DNA from: Pythium myriotylum
Taxonomy: Eukaryota > Oomycota > Peronosporomycetes > Pythiales > Pythiaceae
Assembly (NCBI GenBank): GCA_023091665.1
Contig: JALJCQ010000030.1
Coordinates: 64,501 to 128,500 of the forward strand
DNA length: 64,000 nt
Reading direction: 5' to 3'
Shown: positions 1 to 11,326 of the stretch, in pieces
Layout of the letters: each line of letters starts with the position of its first letter
Numbering within the stretch: position 1 is the stretch's first letter
Position numbers and translations under genes: made by a program
The notes under the pieces: model-generated
Told to the model about the DNA's origin: nothing
The model's input: only the letters and a program-made list of their open reading frames with translations
Database searches by the model: none

Positions 1-196
1 ACCTCTCGTTTTCCATTCGTAGAAGGTGCTTCACGATCCCATAGTATTTGTCGTAGCATTCGCGCACGTAGTAGTATTTACCGATTTTGTATGTGTACAC
101 CATCGGCACGGGCGGCATCAGGAGAACGTGGTCCTCGGGATTCCAGTAGCTCTCGGGATTCTCGAGTGGTGCATGGCGGTCACCAATGGCCACCAT
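1..196 (-). CDS. partial conserved ORF, function unknown, runs off the left edge
   Basis: Minus-strand reading is open from the window edge to about base 217 and has protein-like composition: a HAPLENPESYWNPEDH segment followed by a Tyr-rich stretch (YTYKIGKYYYVRECYDKYY). The in-frame ATG at 196-194 gives MVAIGDRH. An acceptor-like AG lies just upstream (218-219), so this may instead be an internal exon whose first exon I could not place. I do not recognise the family. No domain or signal is evident in the visible ~65 residues; the C-terminus is outside the window. Confidence 0.4.
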   Translation of the reverse strand, partial: MVAIGDRHAPLENPESYWNPEDHVLLMPPVPMVYTYKIGKYYYVRECYDKYYGIVKHLLRMENER

Positions 197-1130
197 GTCA
201 TTCGTGCGGGCAATCTTCTGGGGAGGAGCTCATTACCTTTGTTGCTTCTTTTGTAGAATGCTAGGCATGGTTAGATCGACCGTTGTGTGAGAGCATTCAG
301 GCGAAGGGAAGGGAGATGTTGATGTTTGAGGTGTGATGGACGTGCTTGAGGCAGTAGATCATTCTCTTACTAGCGACGAGAACGCCCATACACGTCACCG
401 CCTCCTAAATTTTGTGTCAAGCCATGAGGGCACGGACTATGCTTGCAGACCAGAATGCAAGTGCTGTCCCAGGTTGACGCCAAGCGACGCGCGGGTCAGA
501 AGTTCCCGGCGACGAGACCGACGAGCAAGACGCCAGAGAGGATGGTGTTGCCTTCCGACCGCGGAGCGGTCAGCGCAGGCGCGTCCGGCGAGTGACGGCG
601 ACGCAGAAGTCTTCCGTGAAGCCTCACTCACAGGAAACGAATGCAGTTGAAATGAGAGGCTTCATCACCGATCATATCCAGGTTGCCATCAGACAGGGCC
701 GGACGCGAAGAATTCTCGAGCTGAAGCAGGTGCCGGTACTATATGATTGCTACGTTCGAAAACTTTGGAGTCCACGACGTGGAGCCGAATATATTCATTT
801 CGGACCTTCAGGTCGTTGTGGAGACTTTTTTTCCCGAGTTGTCATTTGCAAGATCAAATCTGAGCTGCTCGAACATGATCAGTTCATTTTGATGAACGTT
901 TGGGAACCCCAGTCGAGTCGAAAGATTGCGTGGAGGCGCACTCATCAGCCTTTTGCAGTCTAGGACTTGCCCAAGGCCGACACTCGCCGAAACTGTTCAA
1001 CCCTTCTTGAACGCAGTTCATGTCACGATGAGCTTTCCAGAAATGCTGTGTTACATAGTGCTGTTGTCTGTATGCTGTTTTTAGATTCACGCAGTGGGTG
1101 AACTTTCCAAATCGAAGAGAACGAGTTTTA
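197..1130. other. intergenic stretch, no gene supported
   Basis: Several overlapping ORFs of 60-120 codons exist on both strands between 333 and 963, but none shows a domain, repeat or exon-like continuation. The right part should hold the promoter and 5' leader of the EF-hand/RCC1 gene. No other element was recognised. Confidence 0.5.
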
Positions 1131-4100
1131 ATGGGGCTGTTCAAACGCGGGCATCGCATTGCTGAAAGCGGTAGTGCAGTGGTCGAGAGCCCAGAGAACG
1201 CGACAAGAGCTAAACCGTCAGATACAAAAGGGGCCGAAGACCTTGGACTCTTCGGCGCTGACAGCGACGAGAGCGACGATGATGCAACGATCGACAGATA
1301 CGCAAACGGCGCCGGCCAGCGTGAGAGCGACGGTGGAGGAGATGATGGTGCTGAACAAGAGAGCAAGAAAGTGTCGGTTCTGCTGGCCAAGATGACACCA
1401 GAGGAGCTGTTCAAGCGGTACGACACAGACGGCTCCGGCAATATCTCGGTCGCCGAGTTCCTTGCGATGTTGCCCGATTTGGGCATCAAGATGTCACAGG
1501 CCAAGGCGATCCGCATCTTCAAAAAGTGCGACACGGACGGTACTGGAGAGATCGATCTGAACGAGTTCAAGATGGCCATGTTCGCTGTGGATCCGGTCTC
1601 GGGTAACACGCTCGGGTTCGCCCCGTCGCAGTTGCTGGCCCCACGCGATGCCTTCGAGCTGTTTGACGAAGACGGCACAGGCAAGATCGACGAGCTGGAG
1701 TTTGCGGTGAGGTCGTTTCGAGTCTTAGGTACATGGAGACAATGACTGAGGTATGAAACGCTGTTGATCAGGACGTGCTCGAGTACTTCGGGATGGACGT
1801 GAGCGACGCCAAGCAAGAGGCACTGTTCAAGAAGTACGACAAGGATAAGAGTGGCTACATCGATTACAAAGAGTTCCGATCGATGTGGATTCGCCTGTCA
1901 AACGTGCGCGAGGAACTGGAGAAGCGCGGCATCGAAGTACCCAAGTACGCTACGCCCTGGAAGCTTCAAAGTATGCTCGAGGCGATTCTGGACGAGGAAG
2001 AAGCGAAAGAAGCCGAGGTTTTGAAGGAAGCACAGAAGTTTCTACAGAAGCAGCGCGAGAAGCAGCGGCGTGAGCATCTCGGACATCGTGCGAGAGTGCG
2101 AGCACAAGACGAACTGGCTGCAGCGCTAGATGCTGCCGGTCAAGTGTACGTACTGGGTACGGGTAAGTATGGCCAGTTTGCTGGCTCGGCGGTCGTTCGC
2201 GACGAGGATCTGTTCCCAGGTTTCAGAGCTGTGAGTGACATCTGGGCGTATCGTGTGGACCCCAAAGTCCCTGAGCAAGCTGCTGAGCCCGTGAAAGAGT
2301 TGACGGAGGATCAGAAGATCGCGGCGGAGAAGGAAGCGAGAAGACTGGCCAAAGAGGAGAAATTGAAATTGGAGGAGCAGGAAAGGGAGCTGAAGCTGCA
2401 ACACAAGAGGAGTCGGTACGTTCGTCGGCGGCCCGAGAACAAGCGTTGGACTTTTCGAAGCCCGCCAAAGCTAAACACGCAAACGATGCCTTCGTTGAAG
2501 CGAGAGATCAAGTCGTATGCTTCTAATGACGAGGATCCGGGCAAAGAGGACCAGGATCCAGTGCCTGTAGAGCCAACTTCTAGTCCAAATTCAACGGATT
2601 TAGTGACAGCAACGACAAAAGAAAACATTGAAGACCTCTCTCGACTATTCTACGAGGACCGAGAATTCGTGCGGAGCCTCCGCTTCCGCGCGACTGTGAT
2701 CATGAAGAACACTGGGTCCCTCTGGGGCCGTGTCGTCGTCTGCGGTGCGCTGTCGGACGACGTGGCGCTTACAGTGGCTCGGAACGGTAGTGTGTTCGCT
2801 TGGGGCGGTAAGAACAAGCCTGCCGAGAGCATGGCGATCAAGTGCGTGGCTGTTTTAAATGCCGAAGACGACGACGGGGGTGATGATAACACTGCTGGGT
2901 CTCAGAGGGCTGAGGATGAACGAATAGAGAATGATAAATCGGTGGAGAGGGTGACCCCACGGTCCTCGATGGTCAAGATGACCACTCAGCAGCAGGTGAG
3001 CGATTGGATTGGGTCTGGAGGGTCTTTTGCCGATGTTGTAATCGTTCATTTCGGAAAAGGTAAAACAAAGCAGTAACGATAATCACTCGATGATGCGACA
3101 AGAAGAGCACGAAGAGGCTGAGCTGCGGCAGCGAGAGGAGGACGAGTGGTATGCACAGGTCAAGAGCGTAGTCGTGTACTATGGCGTGTGGGAACCCCCG
3201 CCCAGCAACACGACACGCGTGCGGTTCATGGAGCACGTGCTGATGCCAAGACTGGAATTTGAGGCCATGCAGAGGTCCGCTGAGTTGCGAGGGCTCGGTA
3301 CGACGGTTGCCAGGATCACGAAAATGGAGCTCATTCTATTGCTCGCGTACTGCTTCGCATTGGAGCGCGAGATCAAAGGTGAGCAAGGTCACGAAGACAT
3401 CAAGGCCCAGGAGCTGATAGTCAAGGTGGGTACAATTCATGTCCCCCAAAGAAAATCCGAAGTTTACCATGAGGATTACAGGAGCTACAGGAAACTAAGG
3501 ACAAGAAGCGGAAGCTTCAGATTGGGCCTGTGAGTTGGTTGATTGCAGTTACCTCGAAATCTCGGTATAAACGTCGTGTGTTCCGCAGGAGAAGGAGAAA
3601 TTGCTGAAAATGGTGAAAGTGTGGGTGCCTCTCATCGGAGAAACGTTTTCTGACTTTTGTCGCTTCAACTTAGTGGGAAGAGCTTCTCGTGATTCGAGAG
3701 GAACGTCGAGCCAATGTGGAAGCAGACAAGAAGGCCGCCGCCGTGGAGCGGCTCAAACGAACTGTGTGTACTTCATAACTTATTGTTATGTGGAGAGCCT
3801 CGATTTCTGACAGTGTCGAGTACCAGGACGCCACCTTTGAAGCCATGGTCGAGCGTCGGCACGTGCACAACGAGGATCTGACCCCAGAATTCACAGCGCT
3901 CGGTGTCAACGCGCGAATCGAGATCAGCGGCATCACAACGCGGTGAGATTTCACTTATTGCTTTTCTTCTCCTGTCAAGATTCTCACATGGCCCACTACA
4001 GTGGACCAGCGCTTCACTCGCCTCGTGGGGCTGTGGTGAGTCTCTGTACTTTGCTCGAGTTCTTCCCTCTGCGGCGGCAGACTAAACGTTCGTTGTGACA

Positions 4101-6238
4101 GGCGGTCGCTGATGTCGCCGCTGGCGGTTCTCATGCCGCGATCTTGTTACACGACGGGTATGCAACGACTCGTTTCATTTCTCGCCTATCTGTTGACTCT
4201 TCCCACACCCAGATCCTTGTTCACGTGGGGGATCGGATCATACGGTCGACTCGGCCATGGCCGCAGTTTCCCGTCACAGCTGACCTTCGACTCCGACCAC
4301 CCGCAACGCGTTGAGGCCTTCAGCACCACTCCGATCCGCCAAATCGCATGTGGTTTCTCTCATAGTGCGGTCATCACGGCGGATGGAGAACTGTGCACTT
4401 GGGGCTCGGCAGTGCAGGGCAAGCTGGGCGTCGGTCTCGTAGAAGACAAGTACGAACAGTTCGCGTACGAGCCACTCGTGGTCAAGTTCCCTGGCAAGCG
4501 ACTTATGCGATCGGTGTCGTGCGGTGCAGCCCACACGGGTGCCGTGTCGATGCAGGGCGAGCTGTTCATGTGGGGATCGGCCCATGGCGGGCGGCTTGGG
4601 CTCGGTCCCCACGTGAAGGACGAAGTCGTGGTGCCAACGCTGGTGAAAGACCTCGTGAGTCGCAAGGTCCGCGTCTGGCAGGTCTCGTGCGGCAACGCGC
4701 ACTCAGCTTTGTGCACAGAGACGACATCCGAGCTCAACGGTGGCAGCAAAAAGCTCCAGGGTGGTCATGTGTACGTGTGCGGCGGCGCTATTCCTCTTGG
4801 CAAGTACGTTTCCTCGTGGGAGATCGTCGCCTCGCTACGAGACAGCGTGGCTATCCGCCAGGTTTCATGTGGCGTCGCACACACGGCGGCTGTCTCGGCC
4901 TACGGCGAGCTCTACACGTGGGGTCGGAACGCGAACGGATGCACGGGCCACCGCGTCGAGCGTGCGTTCATCCCGGAGCCCGAGCTGCTGCGCTCGTTGC
5001 ATGTGGAGCCGTTCAACTTGGCTCTCGGGAAGAAGTGCCAGCAGATCAACGTGTACAACGAGCAAAGCGCAGACCTCGCGGTAAGCGGAGACATTGACGG
5101 GCGCCTGGACAAGTGCATCCACACTCATGTATGTGTTTTGCTCGCAATATCACGTGGCGGGCTGCCACTGACTGTTCCTGGTGTTGGTTTTACAGCTGGA
5201 GGAGAAGCCGTGGTGGGAAGTCGACCTGGGGCAGCCGGCCGTGATCGAGAAGATCCGCGTCTGGAACCGCACGGACGAGCCGAGCAACCCGTCCAAGAGC
5301 CGCGCCGAGTACACGTGCCGGCTCTTCCCGTTCTGGATTCTCGTGAGCGAGTTCCCGTTTCGCCGCGACCTCGAAGGCAAGGAAGGTCTGCGTGCGGCCA
5401 AGGTGCAGTCGGCGGCCTTTGCGCAGTTTGACGAGAACAAGCGCATGACCGAGTGGGTGCTGCCCACGGCGCAGACCATCGGCCAGTACGTGCGCGTGCA
5501 GCTGCAGAGCCGCAACTTCCTGCACCTCGCCGAGGTCGAAGTCTTTGGCGTGTACTCGGCTTTCAACTACGTCGGCCGCGTCGGCGCAGCCCACTGCGGC
5601 AACGAGGCCACGCTCGTGGTCGTGCCGCCCATCCCGCAGCAGAGGTGCGTCGTGCAGTGGTTTGCTTCGAGTAGCAAGCTGATATGTGGTTGGCGGACGG
5701 CAGTGCGATGGACGACTACTACTTGCGCGCCGTGCAGGCCGACGCCGACAACGCGACGATCCTGCGGCAGTTTGAGGCCTTTGAGAGCTGTTTCCGGCGC
5801 TTTGGGCGTGGCAGCGACGCGCTCTTCGCCGGCAAGTGCCGCCTCTGCCGCGTCTCCCGCGAGTGCGAGCTCTGCGAGTTCTACGCGCAGGCCAACGTCG
5901 CGCGCACGGGCGCCATGCCGCTGCGGCTCGTGGGCGACCGCATGGGGCTCGAGGTGCGCGGAAGCCGCGAGATCTTGCCTAACCATCGTGAAGAACTCAT
6001 CGAATGGTGCATGCAGGAGCTGATCAAGCTGGCGGTGGACGACGGCGGACTCGAGCGCGAGATGGACGAGCGAGAAAGGCGCCAGCAGCAACTGAGCGAT
6101 CAAATGGCGCGCGACAAGGCCGCGCGACGCGCTGAGCCGGGCGACGCGGCGCCGCAGACGGCGAAAGCGAAGACGAAAGCGCTGCTGGCGCGCGTGCTGC
6201 CGCGGCGGCGCGCGAGAGGCACGCGAGTGAGCGAGTGA
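1131..6238 (+). CDS. EF-hand / RCC1-repeat multidomain protein, many exons
   Basis: The ATG at 1131 (MGLFKRGHR) is the first in frame. Exon 1 (1131-1706) and exon 2 (1772-2995) join in phase. They carry four canonical EF loops: DTDGSGNISVAE (~res 98), DTDGTGEIDLNE (~133), DEDGTGKIDELE (~180) and DKDKSGYIDYKE (~215). A Glu/Lys-rich coiled-coil-like region follows. Then come short exons at about 3108-3425, 3482-3529, 3589-3612, 3674-3762 and 3818-3940. An exon block at about 4212-5129 encodes RCC1 blades (FTWGIGSYGRLGHG, CTWGSAVQGKLGVG, FMWGSAHGGRLGLG). An exon at about 5196-5650 has WWEVDLGQPAVIEKIRVWN, typical of a galactose-binding (F5/8C/discoidin-like) fold. The last exon (~5690-6238) ends in a Cys-rich segment and a basic tail. 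The inferred role is calcium-dependent scaffolding or GEF-like function; substrate unknown. No signal peptide was seen. Exact middle splice sites are approximate. Confidence 0.82.
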
Positions 6239-6530
6239 GCGATGAGAGATGAGATGGGAATGTAGCCATGTGAGCAGCTCATTTACCTGTGGAAGAAGAT
6301 AGTGGCCGCGGGGGTGTATGCGGTATCAGAGGGTAGGCTGGTTTGGCGCCAAACCCAGAAAAGACCTCTTATAACGTATAAAGGGTGGACGGTTTGCACC
6401 ACGGCCGCAATCCTTCCCATACAATGGATGGGTATGAGACTTGTATAATATCATACCCTGCGTAAACCACGACTGTCCTGGCTGGTTTTTGGGAAAGCGC
6501 GCCACGATTTTCTGGGCGAGTCACTCGACC

Positions 6531-8631
6531 ATGCTGCTGAGCCTGAGCAGCGCGATGCGCACCAAGAGCGCGCGCGCGGCGTCGTCTTCCTCTTCCGGCG
6601 CCGTCGCCGTGACGCCGCCGACGCTCTCGACCCCCACGCCAACGTCCGCTGTTGGCGTCGTCCACACGCCAACGGCCGTTGGCGTCGCGAGCCGCCGCGA
6701 CGTCGTGGGCGAGACCCCCGACGGCGCGCGGCCGCCGCCCGCATCGTCCGCATCGTCCGCATCCGCAACCACGACCACCGCGAGCGCGGCCAAGAAGCAG
6801 CGGTCGATCCACGACTTTTTCGGCCGCGGCCGCGGCCGCACGCCGACGCCGACGCCAACGCCAACGGCCGCGACGCCGCCGCCGCCGTTGGCGCGGCGTC
6901 CGTTGGCGTCGGTGCCCACGTCCGCGGCCGGCAGCAGCCTCTCGGACAGCCAAGAGGGCATCAAGAAGCGCATCGACTACGACGACGCCTCGAGCCTCGA
7001 CGGCGACGACGACGACGTGGCGCTGTCGCCGCAGAGCGAGGCGCTCGTGGGCACGCCCTCGGAGCGCTCGCGCGCGTCGTCGGCGCGAGCGGCGGCGAGC
7101 ATCTCGGTCGTCAAGCCCAAGCGCATCGACTTTGGCGGGCTCTGTCCGTCGAGTCAGCGCAGCGAGCCCGACGGCGAGCCGGCGTTCGCGTCGACGTCGG
7201 CGGCTTACGGCGGCGGCGGCTTCTCGGCCTACGGCAGCGGCATGTTCAGCCAGGACGAGCTCGACTTTTGCACGCCCGCCGACCAGCCCGTGGTGCACAT
7301 GTCCCACCCGACGACGCCCTCGCCCATCAAGAAGCGACCGCGCCATGAACTCCTCCCGGAGGTGCAGAACCTCACGCAGGACATGACGCTCATGGACGTG
7401 CGCCACGCGCCCGCGCCGCTGCCCAGCTTCTCGAGCGAGTCGCCCAGCGACATGCTGCTCACGACGCCGCAGCGCGTGGTTGGACTGCCCACGGCCGTGC
7501 CGGCCAAGCCGCGTGTTAACGGAGGAGGAGGAGGAGGGCTCTTTGGCTCGACGCCCAAGGCGGCGCCTGTCACGACGACCAACGAGAGCTTCACGAACCC
7601 GTTCGCGCCGCTGCCGGCGGTCGACTCGCGCAAGCGACGCAAGTTCCGCCAGTCGTTCCCGCCGGCGTTCGGCAGCAGCTCGCTCGCGGTGCCGTACTCG
7701 AGGTATCTATCGGAATTTGTCGAGCAAGAGGTGCGTCAAACGAGGCTGTTTTTGTGGTGTAGAGCGTGGTGGCGCTGACGCGTGGGCTATTTGTAGCTGC
7801 TGGGTTCTGGCGCGTTCTCCAAGGTGTTTAGAGTCGTCAAGAAGATCGATGGCTGGACGTACGCGATCAAGAAAAGCAAACGCCACTTGCGAGGGCGAGC
7901 AGACACGTGAGTCATCGCGTTCGATTTCTGGCCTTGATTTCTGAGATATCAAACTGACGGGGTTGACTTTTGATATCAGCGAACGCGCACTACGAGAAGT
8001 TCAAGCGCTTGCCGCGCTCAGTGACAGCCGACACATTGTGCGATATTTCGACGCGTGGATCGAAGACGAATTGCTGTATATTCAGCTCGAAAACTGCTCG
8101 TCGTGCAGCCTTCAAGCGCTCGTGGACGCCCACAAGCCGCTCCACATTCCGGAAGAAACGCTCTGCAAGATTCTATGCCATCTGGCTCAAGCTCTACAGG
8201 ATATGCACGCCAAGCAGATGGTCCACATGGACGTCAAGTTGCCCAACGTGTTAGTCGCGCCGGGAGAGGTTTACAAGCTCGGTGACCTGGGCACTGTTGC
8301 ACTCGCAGACGGGAGCATGGATATCACAGAGGGCGACAATCGATATCTGAGCCGGGAGCTGCTCGAGGGATCACGCGCAAACCTCAAGGCCGGTGACGTG
8401 TTCGCGCTCGGCGCCACTGTCTACGAGTTGGCGCTGGGCACGACGCTGCCGTGCAACGGCGAAGAGTGGCAGAAGATCCGCGACGGCGACCTCACGCTTT
8501 TCCGGCAGTACACCAACTCGCTGCAGCACCTCATCGCGAGCATGATGCACCCGGATCCGCTGCAACGCCCGTCCGCGGAGGAGATCTTGCAGCATGAAGT
8601 CGTGCGGCCGTATTACGAGCCGCGACATTAG
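6531..8631 (+). CDS. Wee1/Myt1-like inhibitory CDK kinase
   Basis: Three exons (6531-7730, 7797-7906, 7980-8631) with GT-AG introns join in phase to 653 codons. Residues 1-400 are low complexity (Ser, Thr, Pro, Ala) with many SP/TP sites and a KKRPRH basic patch, as in the regulatory arm of Wee1. The kinase domain begins exactly at exon 2 with LLGSGAFSKV. It has the ATP-binding Lys in YAIKKSK, the catalytic loop MVHMDVKLPN (~res 517), DLG in place of DFG (KLGDLG) and the loop EGDNRYLSREL. HMD and DLG are Wee1-family signatures, so it should phosphorylate the Tyr/Thr in the CDK1 Gly loop and block mitotic entry. No transmembrane segment was seen, which favours Wee1 over Myt1. ATGs at 6531 and 6555 are both possible starts. 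Confidence 0.9.
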
Positions 8632-9153
8632 ACACAACACCGCTATTTGTGACATGATACACTATGAGACTTGTGGAATGCGAAGCGCCGTGGGTAGTAA
8701 CGTTAACCAATGATGGCTGTCCGCCACAAGACGGTGGCGGTGTGGCTTCTATGGAGAACGCGAGTCTTTCCATGATCCCTTCGCGGTTGAATACGCGATG
8801 GGAGTTCTTCTTCGTTTCCATTCGAAACATCGCAAAAGTTGCAGTCGTTTCGTGAGCTCCACCAAGCGCCAATATCAACTCTTGCAGGTCCTACTGCCGA
8901 TCTCGGCACCGACGAAACCATCTTTCCATGGATCAAGTGGTACGCCGGATGTTATCTGGAGAGTGACTGAACGTCCCACTGGCGTTTTTCTTTCATCACC
9001 CGCTTCGAAATTTCGGCCGGCCGTCGATGGAACGGCCCTACGAAACCGGATCCTTCTTGAAGAAAGAAACGGGGATGACGCAGCCACACGGAGGCGCCTC
9101 CGCCCAGTCGCTCACTTTCTATTTAATACTGTCGCGATCTCGCCGACCCACCC
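8632..9153. other. intergenic, putative promoter of first ankyrin gene
   Basis: No gene is supported between the Wee1-like stop and the ankyrin ATG. Small ORFs on both strands look random. The last ~60 bases should include the core promoter and leader of the ankyrin gene, but no clear TATA or initiator match can be defended. Confidence 0.5.
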
Positions 9154-9975
9154 ATGAAGCGCTTCGCCTCGGACTCGGAGCTCTCGCCGGCCGTGCGCGC
9201 CGTGTGCGAGCGCCACGACGCGGCCGTCGACATCGTCCTGACCACGATCTACGGCTTCCTGGATGCCTCCAAGCTCTGGAACATCACGATGGCAGCTCTC
9301 TGTGGCCATCTACGACTCGTCAAGCGGCTCAGCGCTCGGCGGCCACGGCCATTCGACAAGTGCTGCACAGAAGCCATGGACTCGGCGGCTGAGTTTGGCC
9401 ACTTGGAGGTCGTGCAGTGGCTCCATGAGAACCGACGAGAAGGCTGCACCAAGGATGCAATGAACATGGCGGCAGCCAACGGGCACTTGGCCATCGTCCA
9501 GTGGCTCCATCTCAACCGCAAGGAAGGCTGCACGCGCACGGCGATGGACTTTGCGGCGCAGCATGGCCACCTCCAGGTCGTCCAGTGGCTACATTACAAT
9601 CGCAAGGAAGGATGCTCGCGGCTCGCGATGGACAACGCAGCCAAGGAAGGCCATCTCCACGTCGTGCAGTGGCTACATGCCAATCGCACGGAAGGCTGCA
9701 GCCGGTCGGCGTTCGAGAACGCGTGCTCGGAGGGCCATCGCGACGTTGCGGCCTGGCTGCTCGCGCACCGACGGCGGCAGTGCCGCGTCTCGCGTGCCAT
9801 GGACAAGGCCATCGCATACAAGCAGCTCGCGATCGTCGACTGGCTGCACGCCATCCCGTGGGACAGCGCGTTCGACTCGGACGACGACGACAGCGACGAG
9901 GAGGACGAATTGAGACATTGGCTGCAATTAGAGACGGAGCTCTGTGGACACCGACAGGCCGTGACGATCTGGTAG
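9154..9975 (+). CDS. ankyrin-repeat protein, paralogue 1
   Basis: Single-exon ORF of 273 codons starting MKRFASDSELSP. From about residue 40 it is a run of ~27-residue ankyrin units with the consensus AMDxAAxxGHLxVVQWLHxNRxEGCT (at least five units, ~70-230). The tail is acidic (DSDDDDSDEEDEL, ~250). There is no signal peptide or transmembrane segment. This short-repeat ankyrin class is highly expanded in oomycetes; individual functions are unknown and protein-protein binding is inferred. The next gene on the same strand is a diverged paralogue, so this is a tandem duplicate. Confidence 0.85.
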   Translation: MKRFASDSELSPAVRAVCERHDAAVDIVLTTIYGFLDASKLWNITMAALCGHLRLVKRLSARRPRPFDKCCTEAMDSAAEFGHLEVVQWLHENRREGCTKDAMNMAAANGHLAIVQWLHLNRKEGCTRTAMDFAAQHGHLQVVQWLHYNRKEGCSRLAMDNAAKEGHLHVVQWLHANRTEGCSRSAFENACSEGHRDVAAWLLAHRRRQCRVSRAMDKAIAYKQLAIVDWLHAIPWDSAFDSDDDDSDEEDELRHWLQLETELCGHRQAVTIW

Positions 9976-10457
9976 ATCCAGACCACAAGATGGACACCGA
10001 ATAATAATTATATAGAACTAAGTTGTATTACTAGCAGATGCGGATGTGTCGGATACGAGACTGTGAGGTGAGACCACATGCACGTGGTGCCAGGTGGCGT
10101 GACGAAATGACTCGCAACTCAGTGTGATCCACAAGCTTCATAATCACACCACACATGAGATGGCTGACTCTAGTGCCATCAGCCCGTCACTAAAGCGCGG
10201 TTCTCAATACACAACGGAGGGTATTGATGCTATAGCAGAGGTTTCTCCGACTCCTCACGATGGAAGAGCCATGTGGTGGGGCTGTCTTGGTCTCTCCTCC
10301 GCCTGGGATCGGGTGTCCGGTGCTTGGATGGATCGAGGATGCGATCTCGCCCACAACTCAACTCTCTCCGCCTCGCCAACGCGCCAACGCCAACGCGCCA
10401 ACGCCAACGCGCCAACGCCAACGCGCCAACGCCAACGCGCCAACGCCAACGAAACGT
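9976..10457. other. intergenic spacer between ankyrin paralogues
   Basis: Holds the 3' end of paralogue 1, the minisatellite at 10376-10452 and the likely promoter of paralogue 2. The reading frame of paralogue 2 stays open upstream to about 10260, so a longer N-terminus that includes the minisatellite cannot be excluded. Confidence 0.5.
10376..10452 (+). repeat. GC-rich minisatellite of CGCCAACG units
   Basis: Tandem array of 6- and 8-base units GCCAAC / GCGCCAAC, about 77 bp, ending six bases before the ankyrin ATG at 10458. In the ankyrin frame it would encode an Arg/Ala/Asn/Pro/Thr run. The same octamer recurs within the Wee1-like coding region (for example near 6640, 6670 and 6855). Confidence 0.85.
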
Positions 10458-11234
10458 ATGGACATCTCTCCGGCTGTGCTCGCAGCGTGCCGCGCCAACG
10501 GCGTCGACGTCGACCTCGTCCACGCCAACGTGTACGCCTTTCTCGACGCTTCTGCGCTGTGGACGCTGGAGGACGCGGCCGCCGAGGGCCACCTGCGGCT
10601 CGTCCAACGACTAAGTGCGGTTACTCCGGACGGCGAGGCCGACGCGGCCATGGACCTCGCGGCCGAGGGCGGCCATCTGGACGTGGTCCAGTGGTTACAC
10701 GAGAACCGTTCCGAGGGCTGCTCCACGGACGCCATGGATCTCGCGGCGGCCCACGGCCACGTGCACGTGCTCCAGTGGTTACACGCCAACACCAACGAAG
10801 GCTGCACGACCGACGCTATGGATCTCGCGGCCAAGTACGGCCACGTGCACGTCCTCGAGTGGTTACACGACCACACCCACCAGGGTTGCACGACCGACGC
10901 CATGGACCGCGCAGCAGCCAAGGGCCAGCTGCGTGCGGTCCAGTGGTTACACCGCCACAGCGACGAAGGCTGCACCAAGAACGCGCTCGTGGACGCGAGT
11001 TACGGCGGCCACACGGCGGTCGTCCAGTGGTTACTCCAGTTCCGGCGCGAAGGTTCCGTGGCGGACGCCGTGGCGGCCGCGGCCGAGCGCGGCCACACGC
11101 GGCTCGTCCAGTGGTTACTCGGCCACGCGTACCTCCGCGACGACCGTCCGCAGCACGGTGACGCCGGGGTCATGCACACGACGTGGTCGCGGATCGACGC
11201 GGCCGCAGACGATTTTCAGCCAATAGAGATGTAG
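10458..11234 (+). CDS. ankyrin-repeat protein, paralogue 2
   Basis: The ATG at 10458 gives MDISPAVLAACRANGVDVD, which aligns with the N-terminal helix of paralogue 1 (LSPAVRAVCERHDAAVDIV), so this start is preferred over upstream in-frame codons. It has 258 residues. Seven or so ankyrin units of the type AMDLAAxxGHVHVLQWLH...EGCTTD run from ~45 to ~225, followed by a short divergent tail. Intronless, like its upstream neighbour. Probable protein-binding scaffold; no enzymatic domain. Confidence 0.85.
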   Translation: MDISPAVLAACRANGVDVDLVHANVYAFLDASALWTLEDAAAEGHLRLVQRLSAVTPDGEADAAMDLAAEGGHLDVVQWLHENRSEGCSTDAMDLAAAHGHVHVLQWLHANTNEGCTTDAMDLAAKYGHVHVLEWLHDHTHQGCTTDAMDRAAAKGQLRAVQWLHRHSDEGCTKNALVDASYGGHTAVVQWLLQFRREGSVADAVAAAAERGHTRLVQWLLGHAYLRDDRPQHGDAGVMHTTWSRIDAAADDFQPIEM

Positions 11235-11326
11235 AATACCCATTTAGAACCAATCAAACGAACCCAATCTTGCCCATCAACTCCCCCTTACGAGATCTTG
11301 AAAGGTCGTCGAGATCTTCCCGAGCA

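Noticed and set aside
218..236. 19-nt GT-AG micro-intron joining an ATG at 268 to the partial gene
   Set aside because: The reading phase does not match across the join and the length is far below known oomycete introns.
884..1816. 310-codon minus-strand ORF over the EF-hand exon
   Set aside because: Antisense shadow: the plus strand has clear EF loops and in-phase splice sites.
6369..7406. long Arg-rich minus and plus frames in the Wee1-like exon
   Set aside because: GC-rich shadows of the Ser/Pro/Ala-rich coding frame, no domains.
10376..10452. CRISPR-like array
   Set aside because: Units are 6-8 bases with no spacers, and the genome is eukaryotic; it is a minisatellite.
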